NCBI RefSeq assembly: GCF_031326345.1
Contig: NZ_CP133671.1
Span: 372,001 to 436,000 of the forward strand
DNA: 64,000 nucleotides
From: Aureispira sp. CCB-E
GTDB taxonomy: Bacteria; Bacteroidota; Bacteroidia; Chitinophagales; Saprospiraceae
Direction: 5' to 3'
The position numbers were made by a program, and so were the translations under genes. Positions 18,473-28,100 of the stretch are shown here, piece after piece (position 1 is the stretch's first letter; each line of letters starts with the position of its first letter). A model generated the notes under the pieces. It was not told the origin of the DNA and searched no databases. It saw only the letters and a program-made list of their open reading frames with translations.

Positions 18473-18473
18473 T

Positions 18474-18502
18474 ACTAACTAACTAACTAACTAACTAACT
18501 AA
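18474..18502. repeat. ACTA tetranucleotide microsatellite
   Basis: Seven perfect tandem copies of ACTA plus one extra A, directly beside the terminator hairpin in a convergent intergenic gap. Confidence 0.95.
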
Positions 18503-18632
18503 TTTGGCAAATACGTATTTTTTAAAAGGAATGAATTGACATCCAAAGAGAACGAATCGATGGATTTCTAATCCATTCCCATGAGCATGTTTGAAGAACT
18601 TTAACCGAAACTTCAACCTTGCTCTTTTTATT

Positions 18633-19877
18633 TTAAGCGGATTCTAAAACCGCATCCTTATTTTGTTCAGCAACGTCATGTATTGCTTCTCCTACAATAG
18701 ATTTGAGCACAATAGAAATAGTAGGATTTAACGCCCATTCTTCCTGTAACAACTGCTCTAAATAAACAGTGCCGATGACATAGTTGTACGATTTCGATTC
18801 AAATCGTTGATTAATAGATTCAAAATCACCCCATTGGACAACATTTTTATCTTGATAGCGGACATAAACTTCTAAGAGTTGTTTGGTAGAATAAGTGACA
18901 ACTGTATTTTGATGGAGTTTTTTATACTCATATTTGTACCCATAGGTCAACGCACTAATATCGGATAAAACAGCAGAGCCCGTAGGATCGCTTCCTGCTC
19001 CTTTTCCTCCAAAAAACTGTTGATTGGCAAAGGCAGATTCTAGGACGATTCCGTTGAATTCATTATGCACATTGGTAAGAGGATTATCTGCCGATACAAA
19101 AGTCGGTATTACAAAGGCAGATATGTGTTGTCCTTGTTTTTGTCCATGCACAACTAGTTTAATATTTTGATTGTTTTGAGAGGCATAATTTACATCTTGA
19201 TCACTCAAATTTTGGATGCCAATGTTCAAAATATTTTCAGGGCGAACAAGCAAACCAAAAGCATGTAATAGAGTAATACAGAGTTTATACTTAGCATCAA
19301 AGCCTCCAACATCCAAACTTGGGTCTGACTCTGCAAAACCTTTGTCTTGAGCTTCTTTTAATGCAACCTCAAAATCAAGCCCATCATGGCGCATTTTGGA
19401 TAAGATATAATTAGTAGAACCATTAAAAATACCCGAAACAGAACTTAATAAATCATTATCATAATACTCCTCTAAATTGCGAATAATAGGTATACTTCCA
19501 CAGACAGAACCTTCGTAAAGGAGAGGTGTTTCGTGTTTGCTTTGCAAAAATAGAAGTTCTTCTAAGTGTTCAGCAATTAGCTTTTTATTGGCACTAACGA
19601 CAGCTTTGCCTTTAATTAAAGCTTCTTTGACAATATGATATGCCGCATCAGAATCATCAATTAGTTCAACAACCACATCAATATTGGGGTTGTCTAGTAT
19701 GTCTGAAGGATTGGTGGTGAAAAAGGAAGCATCTAAAGAACGTTTCTTATTGGGATGTTTGATACAAATTTTTTCAATCGTTGCATTGATTCCTTTTGTT
19801 TGGGAAAGGACATTGTGTAAGCCCTGACCAACACAACCGAATCCAAAAATGCCTAATTTTAATATCGTATTACTCAT
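18633..19877 (-). CDS. hom: Homoserine dehydrogenase
   Basis: Reduces aspartate semialdehyde to homoserine, the branch point to methionine and threonine. The 414-residue protein starts with the Rossmann motif GIFGFGCVGQG. It carries SANKKLIA, the GSVCGSIPII and NGSTNYIL substrate-binding segments, and the catalytic region with FAESDPSLDVGGFDAKYKL (catalytic Lys and Asp). It is monofunctional: no aspartokinase domain, and the C terminus is too short for a full ACT domain. A SAM-I riboswitch with its own terminator lies in the leader, so this copy is evidently dedicated to methionine supply and shut down when S-adenosylmethionine is plentiful. Confidence 0.94.
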   Translation of the reverse strand: MSNTILKLGIFGFGCVGQGLHNVLSQTKGINATIEKICIKHPNKKRSLDASFFTTNPSDILDNPNIDVVVELIDDSDAAYHIVKEALIKGKAVVSANKKLIAEHLEELLFLQSKHETPLLYEGSVCGSIPIIRNLEEYYDNDLLSSVSGIFNGSTNYILSKMRHDGLDFEVALKEAQDKGFAESDPSLDVGGFDAKYKLCITLLHAFGLLVRPENILNIGIQNLSDQDVNYASQNNQNIKLVVHGQKQGQHISAFVIPTFVSADNPLTNVHNEFNGIVLESAFANQQFFGGKGAGSDPTGSAVLSDISALTYGYKYEYKKLHQNTVVTYSTKQLLEVYVRYQDKNVVQWGDFESINQRFESKSYNYVIGTVYLEQLLQEEWALNPTISIVLKSIVGEAIHDVAEQNKDAVLESA

Positions 19878-19976
19878 GTCGTTTTTCTTTTCTCAGTTTG
19901 TTATTAAATTAAAATTCATATTCATTACTTACCGAGAAAATGTCAAGAAGATCATTATTTTAGATGTGCGCACCAT

Positions 19977-20018
19977 CAAAAAAAACGCTCTCCTAGACAA
20001 GTGCTAGAAGAGCGTTTT
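19977..20018 (-). terminator. Riboswitch expression-platform terminator before hom
   Basis: On the minus strand a stem of about 15 bp with one mismatch (20018-20004 with 19996-19982) is followed by eight T residues. It lies between the SAM-I aptamer and the hom start codon and no gene ends nearby, so it should be the regulatory terminator. Confidence 0.85.
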
Positions 20019-20075
20019 ATAAAATTTATATGATGCTCTAAATTGCAACTTATCTATCTCTTATAATAAAATTAT

Positions 20076-20160
20076 AGAGAAGGATGTGGCACCTTTCCCA
20101 AAATGGGTAGGTTGCCAAGGTTTCGCAGGGCCTATTCCCTCCACCTTTCTTGATAAGAAT
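20076..20160 (-). promoter_or_regulatory. SAM-I (S-box) riboswitch aptamer
   Basis: Read on the minus strand the segment holds the S-box core in order: CTTATCAAGA, GGTGGAGGGA, GGCCCTGCGAAACC, GGCAACC, a GGGTAGG-like P3 arm, and AAGGTGCCACATCC, closing the P1 helix with CTTCTC. These are the conserved bases of the SAM-I family. It is followed by a terminator and then hom, so SAM binding should stop transcription. Confidence 0.95.
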
Positions 20161-20214
20161 GTATAAAGATGTTATTCTTTATATTTTGAATTGAACTTTC
20201 TGTTTTTGTTGACA

Positions 20215-20246
20215 CAAAGATAGAGCAAAATAAACTATAAATCCAA
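20215..20246 (-). promoter_or_regulatory. Promoter of the riboswitch-hom transcript
   Basis: On the minus strand, TTG (20246-20244), a 21-bp spacer and TATCTTTG (20222-20215) form a full Bacteroidota promoter, about 55 bases before the riboswitch aptamer. Confidence 0.75.
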
Positions 20247-20335
20247 GTAAAACTTTTTTTATTAACGTTTTGTTAACATTTTTGAGTTTATTTTGATATG
20301 AAATTTTAAACATTAAGTTGTTGATTAAGAGTTGT

Positions 20336-21037
20336 TTAGTTTTGTTTGTTTTTGTCCAAGGAATTTAGAACATTGGCTACGTCTTGTTGCACTAATTCTT
20401 TAACTAGAAACTGTAATTCGCTAAAATCCTCTTTCAAATAGGTTCGAGCAAATTGGCCATTTTTTAAATAACTTACTTTATCACAACAATCTGTCAAAGA
20501 ATGAATAATATGAGATGAAAGTAAAATCAAACGCCCTTTTTGGCGTAAATGCTCTAGTATCTGAATGATTTTTTCATTGCTTTCGATATCCACTCCATTA
20601 AAAGGTTCATCCAAAATTAGGATGGGCTTATCTTGCGCCAAAACTCCCATAAAAACCAATTTCTTTTTCATGCCTGTAGAATAGTTTTCTATCAATTGGT
20701 GAAGGGGTAACTCAAAGATTTGATTCCAATGGAAAGGATCGAAAGCAGGATTTTGTTTTCTCATTAGTTCAAGGTACTCTATTCCTTTCATGTAAGGATA
20801 AAAATAAGTATGGGTTTGCATAAAGGCAACTTGGCTGCTGTTGACCCATTCTTCTTGGTACAGGCACTCGCCACTATCAATGGATTTTATTCCATAAATA
20901 CTATTAAAAAAAGTGCTTTTACCTGCTCCGTTCATGCCTAATATGCCATGAATTTCTCCAGAATGAAACTGAATGTTTAAAGCATTTAGAATGCAATCTT
21001 TTTGGTAAGAAACGGTTAAATTTTTTATATTAAGCAT
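20336..21037 (-). CDS. ABC transporter ATP-binding protein
   Basis: 233 residues. Walker A is GMNGAGKST (34-42). The Q-loop region is VAFMQTH, the signature appears as NYSTGMKKK, Walker B is ILILDEP with NGVD as D-loop, and the H-loop is LLSSHI. The STG signature and short length fit the exporter branch (CcmA/NatA/YhaQ-like) rather than importers. Its start overlaps the end of the membrane-protein gene by 8 bases, so the two are translated together and surely form one transporter. The substrate is unknown. Confidence 0.92.
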   Translation of the reverse strand: MLNIKNLTVSYQKDCILNALNIQFHSGEIHGILGMNGAGKSTFFNSIYGIKSIDSGECLYQEEWVNSSQVAFMQTHTYFYPYMKGIEYLELMRKQNPAFDPFHWNQIFELPLHQLIENYSTGMKKKLVFMGVLAQDKPILILDEPFNGVDIESNEKIIQILEHLRQKGRLILLSSHIIHSLTDCCDKVSYLKNGQFARTYLKEDFSELQFLVKELVQQDVANVLNSLDKNKQN

Positions 21038-21989
21038 AGTGATAAATTAAATTTTCTTTGGCTTTTTTCCAAAAGCGAATAATCATAAGAACAGGAATTG
21101 GCCACAAAAAGGGAATGGTCCAGCAGCCTACAAAAATAGCCAAAGGAAGGCTATTGTGTAACTTGTATTGGTGAAAGCTATAACTTTTGTATTTCATGAC
21201 AATAGAAAAAGTGATGATTAATTGAGCAATAATAGCAACAATCAACAACGCAATTAAGTGCTTGGGATAAGGATTGAATAGAGCAAAGAGTAAGTAATGA
21301 GGAAGCATCAAAAAGTTGAAAATTACTAAACTGCCTATCGTCTTTTTTTCTAATAATTTTTTGTCATAATTGACGGCTAATAATAAATCTTTGTGTTCAA
21401 AAAATTGGAAAAAAGTTGTTGCTCCTAATGCCATTAATAACACAAAAATAGGAGTGGTGATAGGATAAAAACTAAATCCTAACCCCAGCATGTATATCAG
21501 AATAAATGTAAAGGCACTTTTACGCAATCCAGTACGCCATTCAAACAACTCAATAGGTATCCATTCAAACGAAAAAACAGGAAGCCCTTTTTTGTTGATT
21601 CCTTTGTGATAAGGTGGTTTTATAAAGGATAAAATAAGAAGACCAAATGATAGAATAATCAAGTTTTGCCATTTCCCCCAGAGAATAAAGGTAAAAATGA
21701 AAAAGCTATTTGCGATAAAATAGTCTAAACTGAAAAAAATAGCAATAGGAATGGTCAGTTGCTCTAAGAAAAAACGGTCTTTGCGATTCCAATGTGTTCC
21801 TACCCAAGAGAAAAGAAGAACAAGTGCAATTCCTCCATTTTGACTGGTTAAAACTAATTGTAAGACTCCCAAAATAGCAACAAATAAGATGGGGGCAAGG
21901 AGGATTAGGTGTCCAATGCCAATGTCTTTGAGGATTCTAAATATTTGTTTAACTCGAAAGTTAAGGTATTGATGAATAATCGGTAACAT
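21030..21989 (-). CDS. ABC exporter membrane subunit
   Basis: 319 residues from the ATG at 21989; a TTG two codons earlier is also possible. Seven to ten hydrophobic stretches fill the chain, with short charged loops such as THWNRKDRFF and FFEHKDLLLAVNYDKKLLEKK. This fits the permease of a two-gene exporter whose ATPase follows with an 8-base overlap. I do not recognise a specific family, and the substrate cannot be told. No accessory protein gene is beside it. Confidence 0.8.
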   Translation of the reverse strand: MLPIIHQYLNFRVKQIFRILKDIGIGHLILLAPILFVAILGVLQLVLTSQNGGIALVLLFSWVGTHWNRKDRFFLEQLTIPIAIFFSLDYFIANSFFIFTFILWGKWQNLIILSFGLLILSFIKPPYHKGINKKGLPVFSFEWIPIELFEWRTGLRKSAFTFILIYMLGLGFSFYPITTPIFVLLMALGATTFFQFFEHKDLLLAVNYDKKLLEKKTIGSLVIFNFLMLPHYLLFALFNPYPKHLIALLIVAIIAQLIITFSIVMKYKSYSFHQYKLHNSLPLAIFVGCWTIPFLWPIPVLMIIRFWKKAKENLIYHYA

Positions 21990-22447
21990 ATACAAAAGGC
22001 GTTCAGTGTTATTGGTTTGTAGTTACGAATTAAAGAAGACTTTTTTAGAGCAGAATAATTTTAACATAGCTTAACTATATTTTTAGTTAAACGAATCGAG
22101 TTCATCGACGAATGGACTAAAAATCAGACTTTATGGACAAGAAAATAATGATAGTAGGTGTATGCTTAAAATGTATTTTAAGTTGAAATGAATATTGATG
22201 ATAATTTGTTGGTATTTATTTGTTTGTGTGTTTTTGTTGCTTGTTTAAAAGTAAATAATTGTTGTTTTTTTTGTGGAAAGATGTTTAAAGGTATTCATAC
22301 TTTAGTTATAATACTTTGTCGTTAAGGTACTTTTTGATGGTCAAAGAATACAAGTGTTGTTAACTATTTATCCACCACACAACTCCACAGCATTAATATC
22401 TTAATTGATGGGAGATACCTATACTTCCTTTTTATAAACGTTCCAAT
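21990..22447. other. Intergenic between divergent genes, nothing identified
   Basis: AT-rich with T-runs. One near-match to a DnaA box (TTATCCACC around 22369) is isolated and probably chance. No convincing promoter pair or RNA was recognised. Confidence 0.4.
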
Positions 22448-24979
22448 ATGAAAAAAAAACAATTATTCGCGATTGCATTGAGTTGTATTATATTCAATCT
22501 TAGCGCTCAAAATTCTGATTTACACGAATGGCGACATCTTCAAAATCAAGGTGAAAATTTTTATACCATCCAACAACAGATGGAGACAAAGTATGAAGGA
22601 AAATCTAGCAAAAAGCAGGCTGTTAATTATAGTCAATCATACAAGCAATATAAGCGTTGGGAATATTATTGGCAAAGTAGAATAGATGAAAAAGGTAACT
22701 TTGTATCTGCACAGAGAACCTTGGAAGAAGCAAATAAATTAAAACAAAAGCCAACATTAAGGTCTACTACTTCCAATTGGTCTATTGTTGGTCCAATCAC
22801 GGTGCCAACGTCTTCTATAGATGCTTATGGTGGAATGGGACGCATTAATTGCGTTGCATGGGAGGTAGGGAATACGAATCATTTATATGTCGGTTCACCT
22901 AGTGGAGGGTTGTGGAAGTCCATTAATGGCGGCGTTTCTTGGATTCCATTAACAGATAACCAAATTACTTTAGGAGTCAGTGATGTAGTTGTTAGTCATG
23001 CTAATGCCAATGTAATCTATTTAGCAACAGGAGATGCTGATGGTCAACAAAACGCTTCTGTTGGAGTTTTGAAATCGGTAGATGGTGGAAATAGTTGGAA
23101 CCAAACAGGGCTAGTGTTTCAAAAGCCTGTTATTGCCCAAACTGCCCGTATGGTTCAACATCCTATTGATGCTAATACATTGTTGGTCACTGCTACCGAT
23201 GGAATTTATAAAACAATAGATGGAGGTGATAATTGGCTTACAGTAAGTAATCAACCCGCTAGAGATATAGAATATGATCCCAACAACCCAATGGTTCTGT
23301 ATGCATCGGGATTAGGAGTGATCTTAAAGTCTATTGATGGAGGTGATAATTGGTTGGATATTAGTCCTAGTATGATTGTTGGTGTAAAAATAGAGTTGGC
23401 CTTGACTCAAGCCAATAGTAATTATATTTTAGCATTGGATGATGAAGGTACATTGATGGCAAGTAATAATGCAGGTGCTACTTGGAGTCTTATGAATACT
23501 TTTTCAGCGAATGGTTTTACTTCACAAGGTGGTTATAATCTATCGCTAGCAATTGCTCCTATTAATCAAAGTTTGATTATGGCAGGAGGTGTAAATGGAT
23601 GGAGAAGTACCGATGGAGGGGCTACTTGGGAAAAGTACTTAGATGGCTACTGGTCAAGTGGAGAGCCTTATTTTTACGTCCATTCTGATCACCATATTTT
23701 CAAATTTTTGCCTAATTCTACTATAATGCTAACAGGTAATGATGGTGGATTGCACAGAGGAGACGCAGCACTTTCTACTCCTTGGGTTGATTTGTCTTCG
23801 GGATTAGCAATTACACAATATTATGGTTTAGGTGCCGACCCCATCAATAATGATGTAATTTTAGCGGGAGCCCAAGATAATGATGCTGGACAATTTGATG
23901 GAACAACATGGTTTAATAGAGCTGGTCCTTCTGATGGAATAGAAGGTTTGATAGATCCAACGAACCCAACAATGGTTCAATATGCTTCTACTCAGGCAGG
24001 AGGGTTACTTAGAACGGATGATGGTTGGGCGACAGATTCTGTTTTGAGTATTCCAGCATCAGATTGTGGGTTTGTATGGCCTATGCAACTAGATCCTATT
24101 AACTCTACAACTATTTATGCGGGGTGTGATGAAATTTACAAATCAATAGATAAGGGGGATACATGGACGTCTATTACAAACGGAATCTCTAGTGGTGGGC
24201 TATATGTTGACTTCTCTCTTGCTCCATCCAATCCAAGTGTTATTTATGCCGTATATGATGCGAATAGTTTAATAGGGACGACAAATGGAGGAACGACGTG
24301 GTCGCCAATTACTTCTCCTATTATGACAGGGCAGATATCAGGAATAGCAATTGCTCCAACAAATCCACAAAAAATATGGATTACGTATGCTGGCTACGCA
24401 GCTACAGATAAAGTCTTTGTTTCGTCAAATGGAGGACAAACTTGGACAAATATAACGGGAACATTACCCAATATACCTGTCACTTGCATTATTGCTCAAT
24501 CTGGTTCTATTAGTGAAGATATTTATATAGGTACAGACTTGGGCGTTTTTCACAAGAACAATACATTATCAAACTGGCAATCATATAATACAGGTTTACC
24601 TAATGTTATTGTCAATGATTTAGAAATTACTTACAGTACGGGTAAACTTAGAGCAGCTACCTTTGGTCGAGGAGTTTGGGAAAGTGATTTGAATTCAGTT
24701 GCTTCTTCTACTGCTTCAACAAATGCTAATACTTTTGATTGGCAGGTTAGCCCAAACCCAACTCATGGAATTGTGCAATTAAATCTTAATAGTCAAGATA
24801 GAGAAAAGAGCTATCAACTTACAATTTATAACCTAATAGGAGGTGTTGTCTATCATCGATCTGATTTGAAGTCAGGAAAATATAGCATAGATTTAAGTTC
24901 GTATAGCAGTGGTGTTTATATGCTAACATTGGGAACAAAAGAGGCAATACAAACCCAAAAAGTTTCTCTTGTAAGGTAA
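22448..24979 (+). CDS. T9SS-secreted Asp-box (BNR) repeat protein
   Basis: 843 residues with a signal peptide ending in LSAQ. About nine Asp-box motifs of the S-x-D-G-G-x-T-W type are spaced through residues 150-680 (SINGGVSW, SVDGGNSW, SIDGGDNW, STDGGATW, SIDKGDTW, TTNGGTTW, SSNGGQTW). They indicate a beta-propeller of the sortilin/VPS10 or glycosidase-like kind. The last 80 residues, starting at SPNPTHG (about 767), are a type A sorting domain for the type IX secretion system, so the protein is exported across the outer membrane. No catalytic residues of a sialidase were identified; an adhesion or binding role is inferred. Confidence 0.92.
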   Translation: MKKKQLFAIALSCIIFNLSAQNSDLHEWRHLQNQGENFYTIQQQMETKYEGKSSKKQAVNYSQSYKQYKRWEYYWQSRIDEKGNFVSAQRTLEEANKLKQKPTLRSTTSNWSIVGPITVPTSSIDAYGGMGRINCVAWEVGNTNHLYVGSPSGGLWKSINGGVSWIPLTDNQITLGVSDVVVSHANANVIYLATGDADGQQNASVGVLKSVDGGNSWNQTGLVFQKPVIAQTARMVQHPIDANTLLVTATDGIYKTIDGGDNWLTVSNQPARDIEYDPNNPMVLYASGLGVILKSIDGGDNWLDISPSMIVGVKIELALTQANSNYILALDDEGTLMASNNAGATWSLMNTFSANGFTSQGGYNLSLAIAPINQSLIMAGGVNGWRSTDGGATWEKYLDGYWSSGEPYFYVHSDHHIFKFLPNSTIMLTGNDGGLHRGDAALSTPWVDLSSGLAITQYYGLGADPINNDVILAGAQDNDAGQFDGTTWFNRAGPSDGIEGLIDPTNPTMVQYASTQAGGLLRTDDGWATDSVLSIPASDCGFVWPMQLDPINSTTIYAGCDEIYKSIDKGDTWTSITNGISSGGLYVDFSLAPSNPSVIYAVYDANSLIGTTNGGTTWSPITSPIMTGQISGIAIAPTNPQKIWITYAGYAATDKVFVSSNGGQTWTNITGTLPNIPVTCIIAQSGSISEDIYIGTDLGVFHKNNTLSNWQSYNTGLPNVIVNDLEITYSTGKLRAATFGRGVWESDLNSVASSTASTNANTFDWQVSPNPTHGIVQLNLNSQDREKSYQLTIYNLIGGVVYHRSDLKSGKYSIDLSSYSSGVYMLTLGTKEAIQTQKVSLVR

Positions 24980-25017
24980 GACATTGCAAAACAAGTAGTC
25001 AACAAAAATCAAGTATT

Positions 25018-25051
25018 ATGAGCTGTCTATTAATTAGGCAGCTCATTTTTT
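25018..25051 (+). terminator. Intrinsic terminator of the Asp-box gene
   Basis: ATGAGCTGTCTA (25018-25029) pairs with TAGGCAGCTCAT (25035-25046) with a wobble, and a T-rich tail follows. Confidence 0.8.
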
Positions 25052-25184
25052 ATTTAAATGATTTTTTTAGACTGGCTGTTATTGGAAAAAAATATAGACA
25101 AAAATTATTTTTATTTTTAATGCCTATCTTATTGAAGTGGGCTTAATACACCATTTAAAGCCAAATTTGCATCTTACAAGTAAG

Positions 25185-28100
25185 ATGAACAATAAAAAAA
25201 TGGATATGAAACAGTTGATACTTTGTTGTTTAATTTGCTTGTATTGCCAATCTATAAAAGCTCAAATAGTAGAATCTATACAGCAAAAATATACAACTTA
25301 CGATAGTATAAATACACAGGAAAAGGTTTATGTACAAACAGATAGAACATTCTATGCTCCCAATGAGGAAATCTGGTGGAATGTTTTTGTGACCAATGCT
25401 AAAAATGCTCCTAGTACGCTAAGTGAACAAGTTTATGCGGAGTTGTATAGTCCGAATGGTACAAAGTCGGATGCTTTAATTTTGAAAAATAAGGGAGGGT
25501 ATGCTCAAGGATACTTTAAGTTAAAACCAGATGCGGTAGGAGGTATTTACAAACTACGTGTGTATACCTATTGGATGCAGAATTTTGGAGAAGAGAACTA
25601 TTTTGAGAAGGAGTTAACCGTTCAGAAAACGGTTTTACCAGAGGTATTAATGCAGCTAGATTTTGAACGAGAAGCCTATGGGGCAGGTGATGAGGTTGTG
25701 GCAATTTTTAAGGCAAAAACAAAGGATAATAAGGCATTAGCACACAAAAAACTCACTTATACCGTTCAACTAAACGGACAACTTGTTACGAATCAAACAG
25801 CTACAACAGACGATAATGGGAAGGCTCTTTTATCATATAAATTGCCAGATAAACTGACGGAAACCAATAATTTGATAAATGTGCAATTTGATGAGAGTGG
25901 ATTAACAGAGTCTATTACTCGGTCGGCACCTATTGTCTTAAATAATTTAGATATACAACTATTGCCAGAGGGAGGAACGGTAGTTGCCAATCAAAAGAAT
26001 AGAATTGCCATCAAGGTATTGAATGAGTTTGGTCAGCCTGCTGATATTAAAGGCGAAATTGTCAATAAATCAGGAAATGTAATTCAGGAGTTTAGTACTT
26101 TTCATCAAGGAATGGGGGCTTTTGAATTGGTGCCCGAAAAGAATGAAAATTATATGCTGAGAGTTACCCAACCAGTAGGCATCCGTCAAACGTGGAAAGT
26201 TCCATCTGTAGAGACAGATCGATTGGGTATTTTTGTTAAAAAACAACAGGATCAAAGAATAGAATTTGACCTTTATAGTCCCAAAGAACAGCGTGTTTTT
26301 GTCGTAGCTCAACAACAAGGTAACTTAATTTATACCCAAGAAATAAAAGCCGTAAAAGGAGCGAATACAGTTGCTTTTTCTACCGAGGATTTTCCAATGG
26401 GGATCGTTCAACTAACTGTTGTAGATGAAAAAGAACGTGTTCATGCTGAGCGATTGGTATTTGTTAATGCACAACGAAAACTAAAGGTTCATATTTCAAC
26501 CAACAAAGAAGATTATTTGCCTAGAGAAAAGGTGGTCGTAGATATTTGGGCTAAAGATGAAACTGGACGAGGCGTACAAGGAAATTTTTCGATGGCGGTT
26601 GTAGATGACAAACAGCACACTTTTGCAGATGATAAGCAGGATAATATTCTGTCTTATTTATTGATGAGTTCAGAATTAAAAGGAGAAATTTATGAACCTA
26701 ATTTTTATTTTGATCCTAAAAATGAGAAAGCCGCCGCCGCTTTAGATTATGTTTTGTTGACACATGGTTGGCGGCGATTTGAGTGGCAAACTATCTTAGA
26801 AGAGTCCAATCGCATGACGATCCGTTACCCCATTTTGGCAAATGAAATTTCGGGGTATGTGAAAATTGGAGATCAATTGGGTAAGAAACAAACTATATTT
26901 TTATCTGAAGGGCAAGCACGTTATACCAAAAAAAAGGCATTGGCAACGACACAAACAGATGACAACGGTTTTTTTACATTTAAAAATGTTACAGTTAGTT
27001 TCCCTGCTTTTTTATCGACCACTTATCATGGAGAATACCAGTCCATTCGAATCAATCAATATTCAAAACCAGGATTGAGTTGGGAACGTACGGTGCCTGG
27101 TATTTACCACGATCAAATTGTCAACCAAGGTTATTATAAAAAGAAAGAAGATGGAAAATTATATGATCGATACAATCAACAAGTTGACGTGGTTAATAGT
27201 GATATTGTAAGTGAAGATGGTCGCTTGGTTACTACTTCCAAAAATTTTAAGATTGTTGATGGTCTTATCAAAACTAAACATAACTATACCGTACGAATAG
27301 ATGAAGAAGGGTATGTTTTTTCAAACGAAGGAAGATTGAGCAAAGCACCTGTCAATGTCAATTCTAAAATAGTACAAAAGACAGTAGGTAATAAACGGAG
27401 TAGCCCAATTGTTATGGATAGTATTTCATATACTGTTCCTCAAAATCGTTCATTGGATTGGGATAGACGTAGAAATGCCGATAAATATACAGAAAGGATA
27501 GAGCTGAGCACTAGTGGTTTGACCTCTGAACGAGCGCTTGCTAGTGTTATGCTTTCGACAGAATCGGTCGTTGTAGAAGCCTCCAACATAGAGATAATGA
27601 ATAGTGGTAGGAATAATCGGTACAATGTAACGCCATCTTTTCAAGAGGAACTAATAAGCCCTAGTGTGTATTTGATTCAAGTTGCGCCTAAAAATCTTCA
27701 ATATAAAAGTATCCCTAGGTTTTATCAGCCTAACTACAGTGATAAAAGAGGAACTCCTGAACGAACTGATTTTAGAAAGACAATTTACTGGAATCCGAGT
27801 ATTCAGACCAATAAAAATGGCAAAGCTTCTTTGAGCTATTATAACTCCGATGAGGTAACTACCTTCCGAATCCTTTTGGAAGGAAATAATGCAGAAGGAC
27901 AACTAGTGCACGAAGAACATACTTATTCTACCTCTTTACCATTTAATATTGTAACAAAGATACCTAGTGTGTTGAGTTTTGGAGATACAGTACGCATGCC
28001 AATTGTGCTTCAAAATAATAGTTCTAAAACAGTTGCTGGAGCGCTAAAGATAGAAGTACCTTCGTTTTTAAATGTTTTGGAAATGCCTTCTAAAAATATC

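Noticed and set aside
22369-22377. TTATCCACC, a near DnaA box
   Set aside because: Isolated single site with one mismatch, far from the dense cluster; expected by chance.
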